A stretch of 64,000 nucleotides of DNA from Marmoricola sp. URHB0036 (lineage in GTDB: Bacteria; Actinomycetota; Actinomycetes; Propionibacteriales; Nocardioidaceae), in assembly GCF_000426045.1 (NCBI RefSeq), contig NZ_AUEP01000020.1:1-64000 (forward strand), given 5' to 3'. Both the position numbers and the translations under genes were made by a program. Numbering within the stretch: the first letter of the stretch is position 1; each line of letters begins with the position of its first letter. Positions 42,411-49,870 of the stretch are shown piece by piece. Below the pieces are notes generated by a model. That model made no database searches and had not been told where the DNA came from. It was given only the letters and a program-made list of their open reading frames with translations.

Positions 42411-43090
42411 GACGCACCGGCCAGGGCCGTGCGCCCACTCGTCGTCCGCCGACGCGCAGGGCGGCGGATGACCCACTCGGCAACGGCGAGGTTGATGGCC
42501 CACGCCGCCGCCATCATCAGGTCGTGGTTGGCGACCCCGGTGCCGAAGAGTGCTTCGCCGAACCCGACGGTGAACACCTGGGTTCCGGCACCGAGCGCGA
42601 GCGCGTAGGCGCGGGTCATCCACGCCCGGTGCCGGGTGACGTCGCGGCGCCGAATGGCCGCCAGCCCCAGGATGACGGCGGCGCCCATCACGGCGCTGAC
42701 CACCAGGCGGGTCACCCACAAGATGTCGCCCGTGCCGGCTTTCTGCGCGTAGGCCAGGGTCATCCACAACCCGGAGAACGCGACCGCCAGGCCCAGAACC
42801 ACCAGGAGCCGTCCGGTGCGGCGGTGCCACCCCGGGTGGCTGCGACGCAGCCGGCCGGAGAACTGGAACGCCCCGAAGATCGCGTAGGCGATGGCGGACG
42901 CGACGTGGATGACCAGCGGGACCGGGGACGCGGCGAACCGCGGGTCGCTGGGGAGAACCTCGGGTCCACCGAGCACCTCGACGAGGCGGCCGGCGCCACC
43001 CGCGATCGGGATGAGCGCCAGCGCCAGGAGGGCGGGAGGAATCCACCACCCGGTCCGGACGACCCGTCCAGGAGCTGGTGCCTGGTTCAT
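42407..43090 (-). CDS. DUF2306-like membrane protein
   Basis: A 227-aa polytopic protein with about six helices, including WWIPPALLALALIPIAGGAG, LVIHVASAIAYAIFGAFQFS and LLVVLGLAVAFSGLWMTLAY. The HPGWHRRTGRLLV and TRHRAWMTRAYAL motifs, each with histidines at a membrane face, are typical of DUF2306 proteins and might bind haem or metal (inference). It is coupled by ATGA overlaps to both neighbours. Confidence 0.75.
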   Translation of the reverse strand: MNQAPAPGRVVRTGWWIPPALLALALIPIAGGAGRLVEVLGGPEVLPSDPRFAASPVPLVIHVASAIAYAIFGAFQFSGRLRRSHPGWHRRTGRLLVVLGLAVAFSGLWMTLAYAQKAGTGDILWVTRLVVSAVMGAAVILGLAAIRRRDVTRHRAWMTRAYALALGAGTQVFTVGFGEALFGTGVANHDLMMAAAWAINLAVAEWVIRRPARRRTTSGRTALAGAS

Positions 43091-43782
43091 GCGACACCGA
43101 CAGTGCTGGGCGCCGTGGCAGCCTCAGCGGCGGTCGGGGCGATGGTCTCCTCGACCCTGGCGACCTTCCACAGCGAGTAACCCAGGGCGATCATGGCGAT
43201 GCCGTTGGGGAATGCCAGCAGCCGGTAGAGCGCGTCCGGCATCAGCGCCAGAGCGCCGGTGGCCACGCCTGCGACGGCGAGCAGAGCGGCGGCCCAGCGG
43301 GTCAGGACATCAGCGCGGAACAGGGCGATGCCGAACAGCAGGCTGCCGACCAGGAAGGCGAGGCCGCCGACCTTCATCACGGTAGCGAGCGCCCCGATGT
43401 CGCCGTGCACGGTGCCGCGACTGGTGTTGACGGCGATCGCGTCGTTGACGAAACCGGCACTGGAGGTGGCCACCTCCGGGAGCACGTAGGCGGCGGTGAA
43501 CGAGACGCAGATGATGCTGAGATACCCCGCAGCGAACACCAGGTAGCCGATCAGCCCGAGGAGCCCGTTCTTGCGGACCTGGTGCAGGTACATGCCGGTG
43601 ATGCCGGCCAGCGCCAGTACGCCCATGAGCAGCTTCAACGAGTCGCGGACGTAGACGTCGGTGGTCTGGATGGAAGTCGCGCTCAGCTGCGGGTGGTTGA
43701 TCTGGACGCCGATGAAGATGGCACCAGCGGCAGCGGCGGCGATGCCGGCCCAGCGGGTCAGCCTGTTCGGGGTGATGGTCAT
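43087..43782 (-). CDS. Six-helix membrane protein, unknown function
   Basis: A 231-aa membrane protein: TRWAGIAAAAAGAIFIGVQI, DSLKLLMGVLALAGITGMYL, GLIGYLVFAAGYLSIICVSF, VMKVGGLAFLVGSLLFGIAL, AAALLAVAGVATGALALMP and a last helix LLAFPNGIAMIALGYSLWKV. HP and DxxY residues follow the first helix. It heads a three-gene unit with the DUF2306-like and 91-aa proteins. A -10 TAGGTT (43838-43833, minus strand) and an upstream direct repeat suggest an activator-controlled promoter, plausibly by the adjacent LAL regulator. Confidence 0.75.
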   Translation of the reverse strand: MTITPNRLTRWAGIAAAAAGAIFIGVQINHPQLSATSIQTTDVYVRDSLKLLMGVLALAGITGMYLHQVRKNGLLGLIGYLVFAAGYLSIICVSFTAAYVLPEVATSSAGFVNDAIAVNTSRGTVHGDIGALATVMKVGGLAFLVGSLLFGIALFRADVLTRWAAALLAVAGVATGALALMPDALYRLLAFPNGIAMIALGYSLWKVARVEETIAPTAAEAATAPSTVGVA

Positions 43783-43870
43783 GTCGGGATCCCTCTTCGG
43801 TAGTCCGCGGCGGGTCCCGCGGGGGTACCTGGAACCTAGGGACGGGCGGGGATCGGCCGCGTCACCACAT

Positions 43871-43889
43871 GATGTGATTCACGATGTGA
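43871..43889 (-). promoter_or_regulatory. Direct repeat GATGTGA, 12-bp period, upstream of the membrane-protein operon
   Basis: GATGTGA occurs at 43871-43877 and again at 43883-43889. It lies 33-51 bases upstream of the TAGGTT -10 at 43838-43833, where activators of the LuxR/MalT type often bind, and between that operon and the end of the LAL gene. Confidence 0.45.
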
Positions 43890-43909
43890 CATCGGGGCCC
43901 AGCCGGGGC

Positions 43910-46699
43910 TCACAGGACGCCGTGCTCGTGCCCCCGGCGTACGGCGGCAGCCCGCGTCTTGACGTCGAGCTTGGTGAAGATGCGCTTGGTGTGGCTGCGC
44001 AACGTGTTCAGCGAGACGTAGAGCTCATCGGCGATCTGCGGCCCGGTCAGCTCGGAGTCCAGGAGCTGGAGGACCTCGACCTCGCGCTGGCTCAGCGGCT
44101 CGGGCAGGGACTGCGCTGTGGCAGGTGCCTCGACCGGTGACTGTTCGCGCTCGAGCAGCGAGCGAGCCCACGCCCTCACCAGCTCGTCTCGCTCCTCCTG
44201 CTCGGCCCGGTCCTTCGGATCGAGGCGCTGGTCGGGTACGTCGCGGGGGCCGGCCGCATCTCGGAGCAGCTCCAGCATCGGAGCTCCTTCGTCGAGGAAC
44301 AACCGCACGTAGCTCTGCGGCTCCGCGGCCTCCGCGCGTAGCTGGACCAGGTGCCCGAACGCTGCCGCATGATCGCCACGGGCATGGTGGGTGAGGGCCT
44401 GCAGCATCCGGATCTCCACCAGGCTGCCGAGGCGTCCGACGTGCGCGGCCGCACGTTCCATTCGTGCCAGCAGGGCCAGGAGCCCGGAAAGATCGGCGGC
44501 GTCGGTGCGGTGCTGCGCCAGGAGCAGCCGAGCCAGGGTCAGGTGCTCGTACTCGCGCAAGTACTCCGGTTCGTCGTCCACGCTCAGGCCCTGCGCTTCA
44601 GCCCAGCTCGCGGCCGAGGCCAGGTCGCCGGTGGCGACGTGCAGCCGGACCACCATCGCTTCGATCGGCCGCACCTGGGGGTGGAAGCCGGGACGGTAGA
44701 GGCTGGCGGCCTCCTCCAGCAGCGATCGTGCCGACTCGAAGTCGCCTCTGCTGACGCGCACCTGGGCCTTGACCAGCGGCCACCGGTACCGGTTCTCGCT
44801 GATGGAGGCTTGCTCGGCGAGTACGGCGGCCGTCTCCAGGTGTGTCTCGGCGCTCGAAGTGTCGCCGACCTCACGGTCGAGCTCGGCCAGGCCGACGTGC
44901 AGGTCGGAGGTCGCACGCGGATACGGCTCTCCGTTCGCAGTTGCGATCACCAGCGCCTGCTCGTGGAGGGCGCGGGCCCCGCTGGGTCGACCGGCGGCAA
45001 CCCACATGTCGGCGAGCACGACCGTGGCGTCCAGCTCATCGACGAGGTTCCCGGCCGCGTGCAGGCTTCTCAGTGCCTCGGAGAACGTGGCAATCGCTTC
45101 TTCGATGTCGCCAGCAGCCCAGGCAGCCAGGCCGAGGAAGCCGCCCGCGCTGCCTCTCACGAGGTGGTCCCCGGAGTCGGCCAGGTCGAACGCCGCGCGT
45201 GCGTGGCGCACCGTTCCGGCGACATCGCCCCGCGCCTGGGCCAGCGACGCGCGATAGACCAGGATCGTGGCCGGCGCCGTACGAAGCTCGTCGTTGGCCG
45301 CCCACGCGTTCGCCAGCCCCGGCTCGTCGGCTCCCGCCGCGAGCGCTGCGTCGGCGTCATCGAGCCAGGCCTCGAGCCCGTCGAGGTCGCCGGCCATCAT
45401 GCGTTCCCAACCGGCCACGATGCTCAGCATCGGACTGCGACGGAGCACCGAGGCGGGCAACGATCGAGCCCAGGCGAGCAACAGGCTGTCCTGTCGCGCG
45501 CGACGGACCTCGGGGAGCGCCTCCTCCATCAAGTGGGCGGCCCGGGTGAAGTCTTCGGCCACCAGCGCATGCCGCACGGCGTCCGTGGTCAGGCCCTTCG
45601 CGGCGAACCAGTCACAGGCCCGCCGGTGCAGCTGGGGAACCAGCTCCGGTTCCTCGGTGAGGAGGCGTGACTGCAGCACGTCGGCGAACAGGTGGTGGTA
45701 GCGGTACCAGGCACGCTGCGTGTCCAGCGGGACGACGAAGAGGTTGGCGCGCTCCAGATCTACGAGCATTGCTGTTCCGCCCGTCAGGCCACTGACCGCG
45801 TCGCACAACGGCCCGGTGAGTCGATCAAGCACCGAGGTGCGCAACAGGAAGTGGCGCACCTCGTCCGGCTGCCGGGCCAGAACCTCGTCAGCCAGGTAGT
45901 CGATGACGAACCGGTTGCTGCCGGTGAACGCCTCGATGAAGTCGGTGACCTCAGGCCGGGTCGCCATGGCGCGCAACGACAGAGCGGCCAGCTGAAGACC
46001 GGCGATCCAACCCTCGGTGCGCTCCTCGAGGGCATCCACGTCAGCCGCATCCAGGTCCAGACCCATCGCCTGGTTGAGGAACCGTTGTGCCTCGTCGCTG
46101 GTGAAGCGCAGGTCGGCGCCACGCACCTCGGTGAGCTGGCCACGGCTGCGCAGCCGAGCCAACGGCAGCGGCGGGTCGGCGCGAGTAGCGATGGTCAGGT
46201 GCAGCTGATCGGGAAGGTGCTCGAGGAGGAACGTGGTGGCTTCGTGCACCTCGGGGCTCGTGATGACGTGGTAGTCGTCGAGGACCAGGATGCTCTGCAT
46301 CCCGGGCGCTTCCTCGGCTGCCTCGGCGACGGCGTTGACCAGGGCCGTCAGTACGGCGGAGGGGTTGTCGGGTAGCGGTCGCAGAGCCGTCGTCGCCTCC
46401 AGCTCGATCCCGAGGTGTGCCCAGGCCGCCACCAGGTGCGTCAGGAGCCGGGTCAGGTCGTTGTCCCCCGCGTCGAGCGACACCCACCCGGCGCGGGCGA
46501 GGGGGTGCCGCTGACGCAGCTGGGCGACCCAGTCGCTGAGCGCGGTGGTCTTCCCGAACCCGGCCGGCGCCGAGACAAGTGTCAGACGATGCCCCGGGGC
46601 GAAGCCGGCGTCGAGCATCTCGACCAGCCTGGTGCGCTCGACGGCCTGCGGGCGCCTGGCCGGCGCGAACAGCTTTGTGGCGAGCACTGCTGTCGACAC
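43910..46699 (-). CDS. Large ATP-binding LuxR-family regulator (LAL/MalT type)
   Basis: A 929-aa STAND regulator. Walker A is VSAPAGFGKTTALSDWVAQL (about residues 40-59) and Walker B SILVLDDYHVITSPEVHEAT; a winged-helix and a long TPR-like helical sensor region follow. The C-terminus has the LuxR helix-turn-helix LSQREVEVLQLLDSELTGPQ, IADELYVSLNTLRSHTKRIF, TKLDVKTRAAAVRRGHEHGV. GTG 46699 is six bases after TATGAT, giving a leaderless start. It is divergent from the DUF6603 cluster and just upstream of (same strand) the small membrane-protein operon, so it may control either or both. Confidence 0.9.
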   Translation of the reverse strand: MSTAVLATKLFAPARRPQAVERTRLVEMLDAGFAPGHRLTLVSAPAGFGKTTALSDWVAQLRQRHPLARAGWVSLDAGDNDLTRLLTHLVAAWAHLGIELEATTALRPLPDNPSAVLTALVNAVAEAAEEAPGMQSILVLDDYHVITSPEVHEATTFLLEHLPDQLHLTIATRADPPLPLARLRSRGQLTEVRGADLRFTSDEAQRFLNQAMGLDLDAADVDALEERTEGWIAGLQLAALSLRAMATRPEVTDFIEAFTGSNRFVIDYLADEVLARQPDEVRHFLLRTSVLDRLTGPLCDAVSGLTGGTAMLVDLERANLFVVPLDTQRAWYRYHHLFADVLQSRLLTEEPELVPQLHRRACDWFAAKGLTTDAVRHALVAEDFTRAAHLMEEALPEVRRARQDSLLLAWARSLPASVLRRSPMLSIVAGWERMMAGDLDGLEAWLDDADAALAAGADEPGLANAWAANDELRTAPATILVYRASLAQARGDVAGTVRHARAAFDLADSGDHLVRGSAGGFLGLAAWAAGDIEEAIATFSEALRSLHAAGNLVDELDATVVLADMWVAAGRPSGARALHEQALVIATANGEPYPRATSDLHVGLAELDREVGDTSSAETHLETAAVLAEQASISENRYRWPLVKAQVRVSRGDFESARSLLEEAASLYRPGFHPQVRPIEAMVVRLHVATGDLASAASWAEAQGLSVDDEPEYLREYEHLTLARLLLAQHRTDAADLSGLLALLARMERAAAHVGRLGSLVEIRMLQALTHHARGDHAAAFGHLVQLRAEAAEPQSYVRLFLDEGAPMLELLRDAAGPRDVPDQRLDPKDRAEQEERDELVRAWARSLLEREQSPVEAPATAQSLPEPLSQREVEVLQLLDSELTGPQIADELYVSLNTLRSHTKRIFTKLDVKTRAAAVRRGHEHGVL

Positions 46700-46705
46700 C
46701 TACGG

Positions 46706-46711
46706 ATCATA
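46706..46711 (-). promoter_or_regulatory. -10 hexamer TATGAT for the leaderless LAL regulator
   Basis: TATGAT (46711-46706, minus strand) is six bases ahead of GTG 46699. It is one of the best -10 matches in the window. GGAGCCAC, one arm of a spaced inverted repeat, starts immediately beside it at 46712. Confidence 0.65.
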
Positions 46712-46790
46712 GGAGCCACGCGCCCGAAGTGCCGTGTGTGATCCCCTGCGGCCTAGATGTCTCCTCGTGCCACGGGTCGCGAGTGGCTCC
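46712..46790. promoter_or_regulatory. Spaced inverted repeat in the LAL/DUF6603-cluster intergenic region
   Basis: GGAGCCAC (46712-46719) and GTGGCTCC (46783-46790) are exact reverse complements separated by 63 bases. One arm abuts the LAL -10 and the other lies 27 bases before the cluster -35, so a dimer or looped complex could control both directions. Inference only. Confidence 0.4.
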
Positions 46791-46816
46791 CGTCCAGACC
46801 GCCGCGGGTCCACTCC

Positions 46817-46845
46817 TTGACAGCCCAGCAGAAGGGCAACAGGCT
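46817..46845 (+). promoter_or_regulatory. Promoter of the DUF6603 cluster
   Basis: TTGACA (46817-46822), a 17-base spacer and CAGGCT (46840-46845) form a good sigma-70-like promoter. Transcription would start near 46852, leaving about a 40-base leader with AGGAG six bases before ATG 46892. Confidence 0.6.
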
Positions 46846-46891
46846 CGCTGGAGACGGAGCTCGCGCTCGGGCTCGTCGGCAGGAGCTCCGC

Positions 46892-47728
46892 ATGGTGACG
46901 GCGACGCCAGAGACGCTCGGCCAGGTCCTTGGCCAGGTGCTCCAGTCGGCCGCGGACGCGGCAGCCGCTGCTCCTGACGCGCTCAGCCAGGTCTTCGACC
47001 AGGCGGGCCAGACGGTCGGTCGCACGGTCGACCAGGCGGAGCAGCTCCCGGCCGACGCCTTGACCGCGCTCGAGCAGCTCATCGACCCACCCGACTGGGC
47101 CTCGCTGCTGATCTTCCTCCTGCTCAAGGTCCGCGACCTCGACCCCGACCACCTCAGCGTGGGATCGATGCAACCTGACGGCTGGTCACGGGCCGTCACC
47201 CTCACCTACACCGTCGAGCCGGGCAAGAGCGTGACGATCGGCTTCGCGATGACCGACCCCGCTCCGGCCCGGCACGGCATCGTGCTCCAGGCCACGGCCG
47301 GGCTCGCGATCGCTGCCACGCCGTTGGGACCGCTCACCTTCGCCGTCTCCTCGCAGGGCGACGCGAGCTGGCGCATGGCGTTCTCCGGCGGGGTGCAGCC
47401 ACCGGCCGAGCAGGCCTCCATCAACGCCCAGCTCTCCTGGGATCCGGGGATCCACGCCGGCAACGACACCGCCGGGATCAGTGTGGGCGCGCTTCGTCTG
47501 GTTGCCGTCCTGTCCACGCTTCCGGGGGCTCCGCTGTACTCGCTCAGGCTCGGCTTCGGCGATGCCGCCCGGCCCGGTCTCGAGGCCAAGGTCGACCTCG
47601 GGCAGCTGCTGGGAGCCCTCGGCGCCATCGTGCACGTCGCCGCCCTGGACGAGAGCTACACCCCCGAGCTAGTGCTGACCCAGGGCGCCGGCCCCCAGTT
47701 CAGCCTCGGCGAGAAGAGCTCCGCATGA
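46892..47728 (+). CDS. Cluster protein 1: helical N-terminus plus beta-rich domain, unknown function
   Basis: A 278-aa protein with no signal peptide. Residues 1-70 are an Ala/Gln-rich helix-forming stretch (TLGQVLGQVLQSAADAAAAA, DQAGQTVGRTVDQAEQLPAD). WASLLIFLLLKVRDLD leads into a beta-rich part (AVTLTYTVEPGKSVTIGFAM, GIVLQATAGLAIAATPLGPL). It looks like the N-terminal half of longer DUF6603-type proteins. ATG 46892 has AGGAG six bases upstream and lies downstream of a good promoter. The next gene is in the same reading frame, 30 bases past its TGA, and a 13-codon ATGA-overlapping frame bridges the gap. Confidence 0.75.
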   Translation: MVTATPETLGQVLGQVLQSAADAAAAAPDALSQVFDQAGQTVGRTVDQAEQLPADALTALEQLIDPPDWASLLIFLLLKVRDLDPDHLSVGSMQPDGWSRAVTLTYTVEPGKSVTIGFAMTDPAPARHGIVLQATAGLAIAATPLGPLTFAVSSQGDASWRMAFSGGVQPPAEQASINAQLSWDPGIHAGNDTAGISVGALRLVAVLSTLPGAPLYSLRLGFGDAARPGLEAKVDLGQLLGALGAIVHVAALDESYTPELVLTQGAGPQFSLGEKSSA

Positions 47729-47758
47729 GTCGGCGTACGACGACGGAGCCGGTGCGCC

Positions 47759-49867
47759 GTGGCTGACGACAACTCGATCGAACTCGGACTCGACGTTGCC
47801 GGTCATCCCGGCCTGAAGGAGAGCTCGATCAGCCTCGAGGTGGTGGCCTCGGCCGACCTCGACCTGGCCGGTCTGAAGCTGGCCGTCGACAAGGCCCGCC
47901 TCTCGCTGTCGCTCGCGGTGGCGTTCGGTGACCACGGACCTGCGCTGACACCGACGTTCGCGCTGAAACCGCCCGAGGGAGCCAGCGCCGAGCTCGACCT
48001 GCCCGGCTTCTCGGGTGGCGGCTATCTGGCCAAGCATGGTGACGAGTGGCAGGGCGCGATCTCTGCCAGCCTCGGTCCGGTCTCGGTCAGCGGCTTCGGC
48101 ATCCTCACCACCGATGAGTTCTCGATCCTGATCCTGCTCGCGGCCGAGTTCACGCCGCCGATCCAGCTCTCCTTCGGCTTCACCCTCGTCGGGGTCGGTG
48201 GCCTGGTCGGCATCAACCGTCGGCCCGACACCGACGCCCTGCGCGCCGCCGCCTCCTCGGGCGACCTGTCGAACCTGCTGTTCCCCCACGACCCGGTCGC
48301 CGATGCGCCGCACCTGTTGCCCGTGCTCTCGAGCTGCTTCCCCCACTCCCCGGGCGACCTCGTCGTGGGCCCGATGCTCAAGCTGGGTTGGGGTACGCCG
48401 ACCATCGTCGCCGCCACCCTGGCGGTGCTGGTGTCCAACGACGGCGTCGTCATCGTCGGGCGGCTCGCGATCACACTGCCGTTCGAGCAGGCAGCCATCA
48501 TCCGGCTCGAGGCCCTCGTCCTGGTCACGATCGACGCGGACGGCCTCGCCCTCGACGCCACGCTCTCGAACTCCCAGATCGTCGGCCTCCCGGTCGAGGG
48601 CGACATCAAGGTGCGCATCCGTGGCGGCGACAACGCCCTGTTCGCCTTCTCCGCCGGGGGATTCCACCCCGCCTTCACCCCACCCGAGGGCATGGGTGGG
48701 ATGAAGCGCATCGGCACCGAGCTCTCCCCGGGCCCGTTCCTCCGTGCGCGTTTCGGCGCCTACCTCGCGGTCACCACCAACTCCGTGCAGTTCGGTGCCC
48801 ACGCCGAGCTCCAGGCCGGCATCGACGGCTTCGGCATCAAGGGCCACTTCGACTTCGACGCGTTGATCGTCTTCGACCCGTTCGGCTTCCAGGTGGACTT
48901 CTCGGCCGGGGTCAGCATCGAGTGCGCCGACTTCGACATCGGCAGCATCGAGCTCGACGGTCATCTCTCCGGCACCTCGCCCTGGCGCATCCGCGGCCAC
49001 GCGGAGGTCGACATCCTGTTCTTCTCCGTCGGCGTCGACATTCCCGAGATCACCTTCGGATCCCCCGACGCGGCCGCCCTGCCCCCCGCTCGCGACCCGC
49101 TCGGCGTGCTGGTCCACGAGCTCGGCGTCCCGGCGAACTGGACCGCGACGAGTCGCGAGGTCCCGCACGTGGTGCGGCTGCGCCCGGGTGTGGCCGAGGA
49201 CCACGCCGCGATGCACCCGATGGCCGAGGTGGCGTTCCGCCAGACCGCCGTACCCCTCGACATCGACCTGCAGCGGATGGACGGCGTACCCCTCCCGGTC
49301 GCGACCACCCTGGGCGTCGCCGCACCCGAGGGCCAGCCGGAGCTCCGGATGCAGCAGGACCAGTTCCCGCCCTCGCAGTTCCGTACCCAGGACGACAAGG
49401 CCAAGCTGTCCTCGGCCGGCTATGCCCGCTTCGACGCCGGGTTCGACCTCGACCCGCAGGGCGGAACCTCGGGCGACGCCCCGCAGGGCCGCGACGACGT
49501 GCATCCCGAGATCGCCGTACTGGCCGAGGACTTCTTCATCCCCAAGCGGGTGTGCGAGCTCGCGGCCGGAGTCATGACGATGGCCGGCCACTCGATGGTG
49601 CCCAAGGAGGTGCACCAGCCCTTCGTGACGGTGCGCGACCCCGGGGTCACCGTGATCGCCTCCGTCGACCAGCTGCGCGACGCCACCGCCACCCTCACCG
49701 AGGCGTACGCCGGATCCGGCGACCCGGCACTCGTGGCGGCAGCGACGGGTCTCTCCCTGGCCGGCCAGCACGCCGGTGTCGCCAGTGAGCTGATCGCCGG
49801 CCTGGCCGCGCAGGACGCCACCACTGCCGCCGGTCTGCAGGTGGCGCGCGCCTGGGAGGTGGGCTAG
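47759..49867 (+). CDS. Cluster protein 2: DUF6603-domain protein
   Basis: A 702-aa beta-rich protein with the DUF6603 signature region FTPPIQLSFGFTLVGVGGLV, GINRRPDTDALRAAASSGDL, LLFPHDPVADAPHLLPVLSS, VVGPMLKLGWGTPTIVAATL (about residues 130-225). Long alternation of hydrophobic and polar residues (SISLEVVASADLDLAGLKLA; SVQFGAHAELQAGIDGFGIK) suggests stacked amphipathic strands, such as a groove or barrel-like shape (inference). No signal peptide, enzyme motif or membrane helix is seen. GTG 47759; three bases separate it from the next gene. Confidence 0.8.
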   Translation: MADDNSIELGLDVAGHPGLKESSISLEVVASADLDLAGLKLAVDKARLSLSLAVAFGDHGPALTPTFALKPPEGASAELDLPGFSGGGYLAKHGDEWQGAISASLGPVSVSGFGILTTDEFSILILLAAEFTPPIQLSFGFTLVGVGGLVGINRRPDTDALRAAASSGDLSNLLFPHDPVADAPHLLPVLSSCFPHSPGDLVVGPMLKLGWGTPTIVAATLAVLVSNDGVVIVGRLAITLPFEQAAIIRLEALVLVTIDADGLALDATLSNSQIVGLPVEGDIKVRIRGGDNALFAFSAGGFHPAFTPPEGMGGMKRIGTELSPGPFLRARFGAYLAVTTNSVQFGAHAELQAGIDGFGIKGHFDFDALIVFDPFGFQVDFSAGVSIECADFDIGSIELDGHLSGTSPWRIRGHAEVDILFFSVGVDIPEITFGSPDAAALPPARDPLGVLVHELGVPANWTATSREVPHVVRLRPGVAEDHAAMHPMAEVAFRQTAVPLDIDLQRMDGVPLPVATTLGVAAPEGQPELRMQQDQFPPSQFRTQDDKAKLSSAGYARFDAGFDLDPQGGTSGDAPQGRDDVHPEIAVLAEDFFIPKRVCELAAGVMTMAGHSMVPKEVHQPFVTVRDPGVTVIASVDQLRDATATLTEAYAGSGDPALVAAATGLSLAGQHAGVASELIAGLAAQDATTAAGLQVARAWEVG

Positions 49868-49870
49868 GAG

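Noticed and set aside
46757-46891. Longer start for cluster protein 1 at 46757
   Set aside because: The extra 45 residues are Arg/Pro-rich and would overlap the promoter; AGGAG fits ATG 46892.
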